Below are positions 11,562 through 22,653 of a stretch of 64,000 bases of DNA, piece by piece. The notes beneath the pieces are model-generated. The model was not told the origin of the DNA. It made no database searches and saw nothing but the letters and a program-made list of their open reading frames with translations. How positions within the stretch are numbered: the first letter of the stretch is position 1; each line of letters starts with the position of its first letter. Location: contig CM075351.1 in NCBI GenBank assembly GCA_037693485.1, forward strand, positions 95,498,001 to 95,562,000, given 5' to 3'. Position numbers and translations under genes: made by a program. The stretch is from Kitagawia praeruptora (taxonomy: Eukaryota > Streptophyta > Magnoliopsida > Apiales > Apiaceae).

Positions 11562-13141
11562 TGTTAACACAAAAACACGCAAGCGTACGTGGTCACAAGT
11601 AATATAGAATTAAGTCGAGTTCGTTCCCACAGAGATCTGGTTTAGGTTTCAATTCGGTTAATGCACTTATGCAACAATGTATGGTTTTTATTCACTGCTA
11701 AGGCAAGTAACAATTTTGGGTTTTGAATAACTAAATTAAGTAAAAAGAAATTTAACAAACTAAGAATTAATTAACTAACGAGACTTGAATTCGAATTACT
11801 TATGCTAGAGAAAACATGGGATCCTAACTTCATTAAATACTTCGCTTAGAGTTGATGCCTTTAATCAATGCATGTGATGGTTTTGATATCTGATCACAAC
11901 ACGAAATAAGTATAGGCTACCTCTCAGTATACGAATACCAAACTACTCATACATCCACAAAAGAGATAGAAGATGAATAGACACCAATTATGCTTAGACC
12001 CTATATATCTATAGAATTTGAAAACATAACGGTTGAAGCACAAGTTATCCATATTGATCACATAAGGCAGCATAATATATCTCTATTTACGCTACAAATC
12101 ATGATGTCAAAACATCAACTTATCCTATGCTAGCATGGTAAGTTCTAAATCTCAAGATCCACTCTCGCTTCACAAGAGATTAACAAACAACTTAGATGTT
12201 AGCTACGCATCCAAGAAGAATAAGCACAACCATACAAGGATATCAAGAATTCATCACACACAAATCTTTAAAGCAAACAAACTACTAAACTACATAGATA
12301 AATCCGTTAGAATCCCATGACAACGATTAGTTCATAATCAAATCGCTCGTCATCACGGGATCTAATGAAACCATGATAATAAACAAAGTATTAAAGATTA
12401 TAAATAAACTTGAGTATTGAGTTAAGAAAACAAATCCCAAAAACATCCAAGAGTATCATAATTGAAGAAAACAAAAGATGAAGTAGATCTAGATCTCCGT
12501 TGCTTGTCACGAGCGTTGGAATCCTTCTCCAAGTCTGAATCTCCGTCTCTCGGCTCTCTATTTGTGTTATGGAGGATGTTGGTACGTTTTATGATGGTAG
12601 GATGTGTTTATATAGGCCATAGGAGTCTTTTCCAGCAAGAAACTACGAATACGTTTCCTAAACTGATTCTATTTTGAAGGAAAATTCGTAGCTGACTTTT
12701 CTTCACTATTCCTGGCTCGCTCCAGTTGTATTTAGGCATCTGAACCACTTTAGAATGAAATAGAATTCCGTTATCTTCGCGTGGACTGTAAGATCGTCCA
12801 AAACGGACTTGTAGAACTCAAGATATGGCCCCAACCGTAAATCAGAAATTTTTCCAGAGGACCCGCCAGGCCGCGGCGCACCTGGCTGCTGTTGGAATGC
12901 TGATTTTGGATGATTTTGCTCATTTTGACTCCGTTTTTACTCCCGTTTGCTTTAAATCTCTTGTAACTTCATTCTTTAAGCTCAAAATCACCATTAAATC
13001 ATGAAAAACATCATCCCGCATCCGACTTATATTCCTGCACGAATTCACTAAAAACACATCAAAAACACCATGAACTTGAGGTTAAGCGATCAATTTAAGC
13101 TGAAATGGAACGCTTCAAGTGGATATAAAATCCACTTATCA
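11562..13141 (-). mobile_element. Solo gypsy-type LTR related to element B
   Basis: TG...CA unit of 1580 bp flanked by the 5-bp duplication acacc (11557-11561, 13142-13146). Read on the minus strand it begins TGATAAGTGGATTTTATATC as do the LTRs of element B, and both share 'ccagatctctgtgg' and 'gcgcttgcgtg'-like blocks, but with many substitutions. It is an older relative of B's LTR in the opposite orientation. No internal sequence is left. Confidence 0.85.
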
Positions 13142-13228
13142 ACACCCTTCTTGGAGCGACAATCTAACGATTTAATGTAGTTATGAAGAATATGTATACC
13201 TGATTTGTCACAACGCATTTAAAAAGTT

Positions 13229-14512
13229 TGAAAATGCACACCTAGAGGGGGGGTGAATAGGTGTAAATGGCTAACTATATTCAACTAAGTCCGATTTTAA
13301 AAATTACCAGAAACAGCTTACTGATTTCGTTTTATATAGAGACAAATGGTAAGCTGAATGCAAAGACAATAAGTACAGTAAAGTGTAGAAACAGTAAGCT
13401 AAATGCAAGCAGTAAGTAAAGAACATAAAATAAAGAACACAGAGACTTTTAGCCAGGTTCGACCCCTAACCCCTATGGTCTACGTCCTGGTCCCTTACCA
13501 ACTTGGTAAGAGAATATATTATTGATCAACGAAATAAGCCAATTACAAGATACAATAATATATCTCCCTTAACACCCAGCTGTTGACAAATGGCGTGCTG
13601 AACTCCTGTTTCTGAACTTGCTCTCTAAGCTATATTCCCAAGTATACTTCTCTAGCAACGATCACCAAACCCTAGTTCCCAAGCCAACTTGTCCAACAAC
13701 TAAACCTTACAATTAGAACAATACAATCAATAGATGAATACAACTCAAACTATGAACTCTATAAGATATAGCATGTATGAATATATTAAGAGCTCGAGAG
13801 AATCAAAAGATATAACAATGAAAAACCGAGTTGTTTGAAATCTTGTGTGCTTGAAAGTTTTCTCTGAATTCTTTTAAGCGAATGAACACAAGAACAAGTT
13901 TATAAAGCTTCACACCAACATTCAGAAAATCAATCACCAATTATTCGAATGATTTGAAATCAATTTCTAACGTTCAATTGGTTAGAGATTTTACAAACGT
14001 TCTTGTGAACGTTAGACAGAAGGTTTGATAGAGATGAAACGATGAAAGCATAACCCTTCTGATTTGTATAGATATAAAACGCGTATAGGAGATTTGAAAG
14101 AAAGAAAATCTTTTAAATAAGGAAACTCCTATAAGTTTTATGATTTGTTTTAAAGAAAGATTTATGAAAAGATTTGAGCTCTAGAATATATTGTGTACGT
14201 ATTATATAATAAAGATTCCTTACAATATATTTCCTAAAATAAATCCATGAGACTCAGTCTTGATCTTTATCTTCAGGATTTCTGGCAGTTGCAAATGGCT
14301 TGCTGTTTGTGAACTGTCTGTGTACAACTGGCTTGCCAAACTATCTCTGATGTAGCACCAAATGGCTTGCTGTTTGTATATTCTGTGTAAACAATCAGTA
14401 GGCTTAATATACCCTGCAAAAATCAAGTTAGTACAAACATAACATGATGTTTTATATCAAACTACAAGCAAATAGCTTGCTGAAAGTGATCATCAAAACC
14501 ATAGGAGTATCA
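13229..14512 (-). repeat. 3' LTR of element A (intact)
   Basis: 1284 bp, starting TGAAAATGCAC and ending GGAGTATCA. It is adjacent to the polypurine tract. It matches the interrupted LTR at 27652-36317 with differences of a few percent. It contains three GCTTGCTG words (14298, 14365, 14475). Confidence 0.9.
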
Positions 14513-14527
14513 ATCTCCCCCTTTTTT
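14513..14527 (-). other. Polypurine tract of element A
   Basis: On the minus strand this reads as an A run followed by GGGGGAGAT, directly before the 3' LTR, as needed for plus-strand priming. The 320 bases between it and the end of pol (14528-14850) hold no gene I can support. Confidence 0.8.
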
Positions 14528-14850
14528 ATGATTACACACTATTTAGGAAAATAAGAAAGCTCCCCCTAAATCCCTACATATTAGTACATTTTGATATAAA
14601 ACAGATTCAAGATACATAGGCATAATTAATCATATCCAAATCGAATATCTTGACCAAACAAGCAAATAAATTCTCCTAAATTTCTCCCCCTTAATACATC
14701 AAAAATTCAACAAAAAGAATATTAGTCCAGGTCTGGAATAAGCATAGAGAAATAAAATTAAAAAAAATCAAATCATGGTAATGGAATTTAAACAGTTCAG
14801 ATATAAATGGTAAGCCAACGTTACCCATTCTATGCTTGTCAGTTTGCTGA

Positions 14851-16748
14851 CTACACAGTACACATGCCAAGCTCCATTCGTATTGCTGCAAATCTTTCTT
14901 CAGCCAATGGCTTTGTGAAGATATTTGCTAGTTGAACTTCAGTTGAGACAAATACCAACTCAATCTTCCCCTTTGCTGCATTATCTCTCAAGAAATGGTG
15001 ACGAACGTCAATATGCTTCGTTCTTGAGTGATTCACAGGATTCTTTGAGATATTTATGGCACTCGTGTTGTCACAAAATATTGGAATCTTGCCACACTTG
15101 ATATTAAAATCCCTTAGAGTTTGAATCATCCATAAAATTTGAGAGCAACAGCCACCAGCTGCTAGATACTCTCCTTCGGCCGTTGATAGAGCAACAGAAG
15201 CTTGCTTTTTGCTTTGCCATGAAACCAAGCTTTGTCCAAGAAATGTACAAACACCACTTGTGCTCTTTCTATCAGTTTGAGACCCTGCATAATCTGCATC
15301 ACTATACCCCACGAGATCAAAAGTATTTGTGATAGGATAGAACAAACCAAGATTGATAGTACCACTTAAGTATTTAAAAATTCTTTTAACCTCATTTAAG
15401 TGAGACTCTTTAGGGTTGGATTGAAACCTTGCACAAACACAAACACAAACACTATACATGATATCAGGTCTTGAGGCAGTTAAATATAGTAGACTTCCAA
15501 TCATACCTCTATACCTTTTGACATCCACATCCTTGTCATTCTCATCTGCAAACAGCTTACTGTTTTGAGTCATAGGAGTTGCTTTTGCTTTGACATCTTC
15601 AAAACCAAATCTTTTGAGCAGATTCTTTGTATACTTGGATTGATGCACATAAATACCATCATTGGTTTGCTTGATTTGGAGATCCAAGAAATAATTGAGT
15701 TCCCCCATCATGCTTATGTCAAATTCATTGTACATGCACTTAGAAAACCACTCACACATAGATTCATTAGTTGAACCGAATACAATATCATCCACATATA
15801 TTTGTACAAAAAGAATATATTTACCATTTTGCTTTGTAAATAATGTGGGATCAATATTACCTCGAGTGAATCCATTTTTGAGAAGAAACTTACTAAGCCT
15901 CTCATACCACGCTCTAGGGGCCTGCCTTAAACCATATAATGCCTTCTTGAGCTTGTAAATATAATCATGAAACTTCTCATGTTCGAATCCAGGAGGCTGT
16001 TTGACATAGACTTCCTCATTCAGCACGCCATTTAGAAATTCGCTTTTTACGTCCATTTGATATAACTTGAATTTCTTGTAGCATGCATAAGCAAGAAGCA
16101 TTCTGATTGATTCTAAACGTGCAACAAGAGCATATGTTTCATCAAAATCAATTCCTTCTTGTTGGTTATAGCCTTGAGCCACGAGCCTTGCCTTATTTCG
16201 AGTGACGGTTCCAAACTCATCCACTTTGTTCTTGAACACCCATTTGGTTCCTATGATAGAAGCATCTTCTCGTGGCTTTACAAGTTCCCAAACATCACAC
16301 CTCTCGAATTGGTTGAGTTCCTCTTGCATGGCCATGATCCAGTTTTCATCTTCTAATGCTTCCTTGATATTTTTGGGTTCTTCTTGAGCTAGAAAGGCAG
16401 CATAAGCACAAAAGTTTGCCTCTCCTCTTCTTGTTGTGATTCCATCTGAGATATTTCCAATAACAAGTTCTGGAGGATGGTTCTTTACTGTCCTTGTAGC
16501 CTTTGGTAGAGAATGTTGAGCAATTTCTTCGTGTGAAGTTATTCTGACCACTTCAGCTTGCTGACTTGAAGTTCCAGCTTGCTGTTTTCCATTCTCAGTA
16601 GTGTTGTTGGCTTGCTGACTTCCAGTTTCAGCAGTATTGTTGGCTTGCTGATTTCCAGTAACTTGAGGTTGTATATTATCAGCTTCACCTGCAAATTATT
16701 CCTCATATCTTGGCAGATCATTGTTAGGTTCTTGAAAAGTAACATCAA
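14851..16748 (-). pseudogene. Pol of element A, 3' part: linker, reverse transcriptase, RNase H
   Basis: The open segment from 16551 to the TAA after GMCTV (566 aa) holds the copia RT: KWVFKNKVDEFG and VKSEFLNG near the N-terminus, catalytic YVDD at about residue 250, and RNase H with DADYAGSQTDRKSTSG and STAEGEYLA. The upstream linker is glutamine-rich, with QQA repeats coded by CAGCAAGC. Stops interrupt the linker (one just after the B insertion point, another after RYEE). Near 15430 an in-frame CACAAA-type repeat adds two residues (SVCVCVCARF where element C has ATCLCARF). Its 5' half lies at 24234-25551, beyond element B. Confidence 0.88.
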
Positions 16749-16754
16749 TAGATT

Positions 16755-18330
16755 TGATAAGTGGATTTTATATCCACTTGGAACATTCCGTATCGGCTTA
16801 AATTGGTGTATTTGCCCTCAAGATTGTCGTAGTTTTTATGTGTTTTATTTACTTGTGCAGATTTGGAGAAATATCGATTAAGGGTGAATTTTCCGTTGAT
16901 TTTGGAGTTGATTATGCTATGGAATGAAGAATGGTGACTTATTATCAACTATCAAGAGTGTTGCAAGACATAAGAATTGAAGAACGGGAAGTGGCGAAAG
17001 AATCGGAGGAGAAAACGGATGAAAAATGAGCAAATTGTGGGAAATTCAGATTTCAGGGTATGTTGCGCAGTCCACTCTGTTTTGGCCATATCTGGAGTTC
17101 TAGAAGTCCGTTTTGGACGATCTTACTGTCCACACGAAGCTTGGGAAATTTTATACAAGAATAAAGCAAAATAAAAATCCTGGACAGAAAATGCAGCGCA
17201 GGCTGCGATCTGGCCGGCCTGATTTGCTGATTTTTGGCAGTTTTACCCCTATTCGAATTCTAGTTGTATTTTTTGGTACCCAAACCTATTTCCAATTGTA
17301 TTCTAGGTTGTTTTTCTTGCTGGGAAAGATATCTAGGCCTATAAAAACACATCTTAGCCTTCTAAAACTGTATCAATCGTTTTATTTTGTAACATAGAAT
17401 TGCAAGAGAGAAAAGGAGAAGGAGATTCAAAGCTCGTGACAAGCAAAGGATCAAGATCTACTTTATCTTTTTTGTTCTTTTCCTATTAATATAATTACTT
17501 CTTTTATTCATATCTTGTTTATTATCATGTTTTCATCAAATCCCATGATGATGAACGGTTCAATTATGAGCTAATCGTTGTCATGGGATCCTAGTGGATT
17601 TATCTATGTATCTTAGTAGTTTGCATGCCTTAAAGATTTGTATGTGGTGAATTCTTGATATCCTTGTATGGTTAATCTTAATGCTTTTAGATGCATAGCT
17701 AACATCTAAATTGAATTGTTAATCTCTTGCTAAACGAGAGTGGATCTTGAGATTTAGAACTTGCCATGCTAGCATAGGATAGGTTGATGTTAAGCATCAT
17801 GATTTGTGGCATGAATAGAGATATTATGCTACCCTATGTGATCTAAGTGGATAACTTGTGATTAAACCTTTATGTTTTCAAATTCTATAGAGATATAGGG
17901 TCTAAACATAATAGGTGACTATTCATCTTCTATCTCTTTTGTGGATGTATGAGTAGATTGGTACTAGTATACCGAGAGGTAACTTTTACTTATTTCGTGT
18001 TATTCGATCAGATATCAAAACCATCGCATGTTTTAATTAAAGGCTGCAACTCTAAGTGAAGTAGATAATGAAACTAGGATTCCATGTTTATTCTCATATA
18101 AGTAATTCGATTTTTAATTCTTGTTAATTAGTTAATTCTTAAATTTATAATTTGCATCTTAGTTTAATTTAGATAATCAAATCCAATTTGTTATTTTTCT
18201 TAGCAGTGAATTAAAACCATACACTATTTCATAGGCATATTTTCTGAGTAAAACTTAACCAGATCTCTGTGGAACGAACTTTAATTGTATTACTTGTGAC
18301 TACGTGCGCTTGCGTGAATTTAGCATAACA
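16755..18330 (+). repeat. 5' LTR of element B
   Basis: 1576 bp, TG...CA. It opens with GATAAGTGGATTTTATATCC, a near palindrome with 'atccacttg'. Followed after 6 bases by the primer site. Confidence 0.92.
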
Positions 18331-18336
18331 AGTTTT

Positions 18337-18354
18337 TGGCGCCGCTGCCGGGGA
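18337..18354 (+). other. Primer-binding site of element B (tRNA-Asp type)
   Basis: TGGCGCCGCTGCCGGGGA. From memory, the plant tRNA-Asp 3' end predicts TGGCGCCGTTGCCGGGGA, which differs at one base. The same site occurs in element F. Confidence 0.8.
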
Positions 18355-18468
18355 TCAATTGTGTTTTATTTTAGTTTATGTGTTTGTCAATAGTGGTCGT
18401 TAGCGTTCACTGACTCGGATTCTTATTTAGTTTGTTTGTTTCGTGGTTTTTCAGGTACTTGAGTTTGT

Positions 18469-20418
18469 ATGCGAACACGTTTGCAAGCTCGTAAGGAAAA
18501 ACTGGCGAAAGACGATTTTGCAGGAGATAAAAGCGAAGAAGAACTTGAAACTACAGTAGAGATGGGTGATGCAGCAGCAGCAGCAGTAAAGGCTTTGAAG
18601 GACTATTCTCAGCCGAAACTCAATGACATCCAATCTAGCATTATTAGGCCAGCTATTGCAGCTAACAACTTTGAGATCAGGCCGGGCACAATTCAGATGG
18701 TGCAGAATTCGGTCCAGTTTGGGGGAGCTTCTACGGAGGATCCTAACATGCATGTTCGTGACTTCATCAAAATCTGCGACACTTTCAAATGTAATGGTGT
18801 GACGGATGATGCTATTAGGTTGAGGCTTTTCCCATTCTCTCTGAGGGATAAGGCTAAGAGCTGGCTACACTCTTTACCACCTGGTTCCATTACTACATGG
18901 GAAGATCTTGCTCAGAAGTTCCTTACTAAATTCTTCCCTATGGCAAAAACAGCAGCAATACGGAACCAGTTGACTCAATTCCAACAGCAATCTGTCGAGT
19001 CATTGTGCGAAGCTTGGGAACGATATAAGGAGATGCTACGAAAGTGTCCTCATCATGGTATGCCTGATTGGATGGTCATTAATGGTTTCTACAATGGGTT
19101 GGGAGCACAGTCTAGACCTTTGCTAGATGCAGCATCAGGTGGAGCTCTGTGGGCGAAGAGCTATGATGAAGCTTATGATCTTATAGAGATGATGGCTGCT
19201 AATGAATATCAGAATCCAACCCAAAGGCTATCTCAAGGCAAGGTAGCAGGAATTTTGGAAGTAGATACAACTTCAATGATTACGGCTCAATTGAAGGCTC
19301 TGGCTATGAAGGTGGATTCTCTTGCTAATTATGGAGTTCAGTAGGTGGCTAGTGTTTGTGAGTTATGTGCGGGCACACATGATACGAATCAATGTGCTAT
19401 CTCTTCTGAATCAGCACAATTCGTGAGCAATTTTCAGAGACCTATTGCACCAGTTCCAGTCACCTATCACCCGAACAATAGGAATCATCCTAACTTCAGC
19501 TGGAGCAACAATCAAAATACTCAACAATCTTATCAGCAAGCGAAGCCATTCAATCAAGGCTATCAGCAGCAGTATGCTCCAATGCAACAATTTCAGCCTC
19601 CGGGATTTCAGCAGCAACCCCAGGCTCATGCGGGGCAATCTTCTAATGAGATAGATGATATGAGAGTGATGATAAAGAACCTGCAAGATGGCCAGAAAGT
19701 CTTGGAAACCCAGATAGGACAGATTACAAGTGCCTTACTTAGTAGGCAACCAGGAACTCTTCCTAGTGATACAGAGACTAATCCAGGCAGGAGTGAAGTT
19801 GTCCATGAACAGGTGAAAGAAGTCACTTTGCGATCCGGAAAGGTTACAACCGATCAAAAATCAGCAGCTATGGAAGAAGAAGAAGTTCAGAATCAGCAAG
19901 TTGAAAAGTCTGCAGTTGAAAAATCTGGCTTGGTGGCTGATCAGCTAGATGGTGAAGTGGAAAAGAGCAAGAAGTGTATTTCGGAGAAGTCTACAAAGAA
20001 CACTCAGATTTATCCTCCTCCTCCATTTCCTCGACGCGTGCAGCAAAGTAAAGAAAGGCAACTTCAGAAATTTTTGGACGTCTTCAAGAAATTGTCCATT
20101 AATATTCCTTTCGCTGATGCATTAGCGCAGATGCCGAGCTATGTCAAGTTTATGAAGGATATCCTTTCGAAAAAGAGAAGGTTGGATGAATTTGAAACAG
20201 TGGCATTGACAGAGGAGTGCAGTGCGGTGTTGCAACAGAAATTGCCTCCTAAACTTAAGGATCCAGGAAGCTTTACAATTCCATGCACCATTGGGAAGCT
20301 GTCTTTTGACAAATGTTTATGTGATTTAGGAGCTAGCATTAATCTCATACCCTTGTCTGTTTTCAAGCAACTTGGCTTACCGGATCCAAAACCTACCAAC
20401 ATCCTTGCAGTTGGCTGA
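18469..20418 (+). pseudogene. Gag (Athila-like) and start of protease, element B
   Basis: Starts at ATG 18469 (MRTRLQARKEKLAKDD). Residues about 85-200 form a Retrotrans_gag domain (FGGASTEDPNMHVRDFIKIC, LRLFPFSLRDKAKSWL, WEDLAQKFLTKFFP). A TAG at 19342 splits it, and the frame continues with CELCAGTHDTNQC (a CCHC-like knuckle) and a glutamine-rich segment. A pepsin-like protease begins at LCDLGASINLIPLSVF (DLG in place of DTG/DSG). Translation then shifts frame near 20400, inside the protease, and goes on in the next entry. The product would be the capsid precursor; as it stands it makes only an N-terminal gag of 291 aa. Confidence 0.85.
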
Positions 20419-21031
20419 TCGGACTATCACATATCCGAGGGGTATAGTAGAGGACGTCTTGGTGAAGGTTGATAAGCTCATCTTTCCTGCCGATTTTGTG
20501 ATTCTAGATTTCGAAGAAGACAAGAAGATTTCCATGATCTTGGGAAGGCCTTTTCTAGTTACGGGCCGTACTTTGATTGATGTGCAAAAAGGGGAACTCA
20601 CTATGAGGGTGCAAGATCAGAATGTCACCTTTAATGTGTTCAAGGCCATGAAATTTCCGACAGAGGATGAAGAGTGCTTCAGTGTGGAGATGGTTGATAT
20701 GGGTCAGGCAGAAGAGTTTGATCAGTTTTTGAGCGAAAAGTCGGTAGTGCACAAGCTCGAGCATCACATCAGTGATTCCATTGATAATTCTTCCATTCAA
20801 GATCTCTCGAAGGTGAAGCTTGGGAAGCTTCCACCACACTTGAAGTATGTCCTTGTGGAAGATGAACTTGTGATTTTTGAAGTGTGCCAAGATAACGTGT
20901 TAAGAAAGTGGAATACCGATGATGAAGTAGAAGAGAGTGTTGTTCAGCCGTCTGAATCAAATAAGAACCTTAGAGGTGTGAAGAAGAAAAAGAAAAAAAA
21001 TGATTGGTGGAAAAGTCAAGGTGAAGTTTGA
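20372..21031 (+). pseudogene. Protease-region continuation, element B
   Basis: In the second frame after a break near 20400 the Athila-like protease continues: LQLADRTITYPRGIVEDVLV, FPADFVILDFEED and MILGRPFLVTGRTLIDV (the ILGRPFLATG motif of retropepsin-like domains). After that the protein becomes acidic and ends with a lysine run (KKKKKKNDWW) and TGA at 21029. No polymerase follows. The element probably lost pol by deletion. Confidence 0.8.
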
Positions 21032-21154
21032 GTTAGAAAAGATGTGGGAAGGAAGCAAGAAGGTTGTCAAACAATGGGTGAATGGTCCTTCTGCTAAGGA
21101 CAAGTCAAATGCAATCTTCGAGCCACCATGATTGAAGCATATTTGTCCGGCTAA

Positions 21155-21193
21155 ATGACGTTAACGACAGCGCTTCGTGGGAGGCAACCCACG
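21155..21193 (+). other. Conserved post-gag motif with hairpin, element B
   Basis: GACGTTAACGACAGCGCTTC is followed by CGTGGG-AGGCAA-CCCACG, a perfect 6-bp stem with a 6-nt loop. It lies 124 nt after the stop codon. The same word order occurs in element F (31148-31187). Confidence 0.75.
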
Positions 21194-21244
21194 TGTTTCG
21201 GTATTTTTAGGTATGTTTCCTACTATCCCTTGTATTTACTTCCA

Positions 21245-21279
21245 TTCAATGAGGACATTGAATCTTTTAAGTTTGGGGG
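21245..21279 (+). promoter_or_regulatory. Upstream RGGA stem-loop plus polypurine-like tract, element B
   Basis: TTCAATG (21245-21251), loop AGGA, CATTGAA (21256-21262), six bases, then AAGTTTGGGGG (21269). Spacing from loop to tract is 13 nt, identical to the terminal module at 22617 and to the upstream module of element F. Confidence 0.75.
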
Positions 21280-21710
21280 TGGTTTAGGGGATGAGTATTG
21301 TATATGTAGTTATTTATATATTTGTGTGTTCATGTAGGATATCATGTTTTGCATAGTAGTGGTAATTCATGCATGTTATGTTCGTATTATCTACGTGTGT
21401 TTCATATAGGTCATTCTGTTATTTTTTGTTTGTTTACCATGTGAGTTCATATTAGTTGCATTTTCATGGCATGCATTTTCCATGATCCCTTAAAACGAGC
21501 TGATTCTGATTGAGAGGTAGGTGTTTAATTGGGTGTGATGATGATGAGTAGAGGGCTGATTTATAGTTCTTAGGAAATGGACTTACATGTTACGGGAACA
21601 AAATTAGTTACACAGTCTCATTGGGGTGCTTTTGGGCTAGGTTAGGGTCATGCGTGTTGGATGTTTTGAGATTTAATCATTTGTTTATTCTTAGAATTTT
21701 CGTTATTCCC

Positions 21711-21747
21711 TTTATGGCGTAGGAGCACTAAAATCTAAGTTTGGGGG
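21711..21747 (+). promoter_or_regulatory. Degenerate RGGA module, element B
   Basis: AGGA at 21721-21724 sits 12 nt before AAGTTTGGGGG (21737). The flanking arms pair only partly (about 6 of 8 pairs with two wobbles), so this may be a decayed copy. Confidence 0.4.
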
Positions 21748-21865
21748 AAAACAGGAATTTCATGCTAGTTGTTAATGGCTAGGTGTCAAATGGCTAGTAG
21801 CCGGCTCATATTTATATGAGTAGTCTAGGGTTGGAAATGAGAAAGGCTCATTCCAGATTGCGTTA

Positions 21866-21917
21866 AAAAAAAAAGAAAAAAAAGAAAAAAAAAGGGAAAA
21901 AAAAGGAAAAAAAAAGT
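21866..21917 (+). repeat. A-rich tract (AAAAG/AAAGG)
   Basis: About 50 bases of A runs broken by single or triple G, in the noncoding 3' region of element B. Element F has a similar, longer tract at 33271-33397 in an equivalent position. Confidence 0.85.
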
Positions 21918-22465
21918 CCAATTTTTATTTGTTTTTATGCAAAATTAACCAGAGTGAGCTCTTTAATACTCGAGTAATTAAGTCTGAGGGGATTTAATCC
22001 TAGTAACCTAAAGCCTTGTGGTTTGGGATTGCTGACCTAAACTCGCTACATGGGTATTATTGTATAAGCCTTTTGGGGTCTCATTCATTGCACGGTTAAA
22101 TAAGCATGCGTATTGTATATAGTATTATGTAGTATAGTAATAAAGCATGAGTTGCTGTCTACCTTGGATAAGGGTGGAGGTGTTCCTAGGTTATGAAGTG
22201 TCTACAGTCTATTCTAGTTATAAACCTGTTATTGTCTTGACGGAAAGCATGTATGATTTTTGACCTAGTTTTGGGAGTATTTCGGATGAGCATTGCACAC
22301 ACGCACGTTTCTGTTCATGTATTGTTAGTATACGGGGACTTAGTCGAGCTCTGCTTGGATTTGTTGCATTCTTTGAGATATTTGCTTGTTAGTTGGTTTT
22401 GGTGAGTTTGAGGGGATCTTGCATTTTCATTTTAGTTGCATTCATGCATTGCATTGCATTAGGTT

Positions 22466-22592
22466 AAATGGATTTTGTGGGTACATTCGATATAGGCCCT
22501 CACGAGACCTTACTCGTCCACTAGGGCTGCCTAGGGGTTTAAAGGGCTTGTTGCATATGCCAAATGCAACCGTGATCACCTACGGAAGTGGT
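22466..22592 (+). ncRNA. Structured block near the 3' end of element B
   Basis: About 125 nt strongly conserved with 34018-34143 of element F, although the neighbouring noncoding DNA of the two elements does not align. Visible stems: ACGAG-ACCTTA-CTCGT (22502-22517); GTTGCAT-ATGCCAA-ATGCAAC (22560 region); TCAC-CTACGGAA-GTGG near its end. GGCCCT (22495-22500) can pair with AGGGCT (22523-22528). 'ncRNA' here means a structured segment of the element transcript, not a separate gene. Confidence 0.6.
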
Positions 22593-22616
22593 ACTAATTA
22601 GTTAGTGTAATTGTTT

Positions 22617-22653
22617 ATGCTTGAGGACAAGCATCGGTTTAAGTTTGGGGGTG
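22617..22653 (+). promoter_or_regulatory. Terminal RGGA stem-loop and polypurine tract, element B
   Basis: ATGCTTG, loop AGGA (22624-22627), CAAGCAT form a perfect 7-bp stem. Thirteen bases after the loop comes AAGTTTGGGGGTG (22641-22653), the true polypurine tract abutting the 3' LTR. Confidence 0.8.

Noticed and set aside
14220..14426. 68-aa frame present again at 36025-36231
   Set aside because: The match is only because both lie in the two LTRs of element A; no protein evidence.
16745..16948. Minus frame repeated at 22602-22847, and plus frames repeated at 16977 and 22876
   Set aside because: Duplicated because they sit in the two LTRs of element B.
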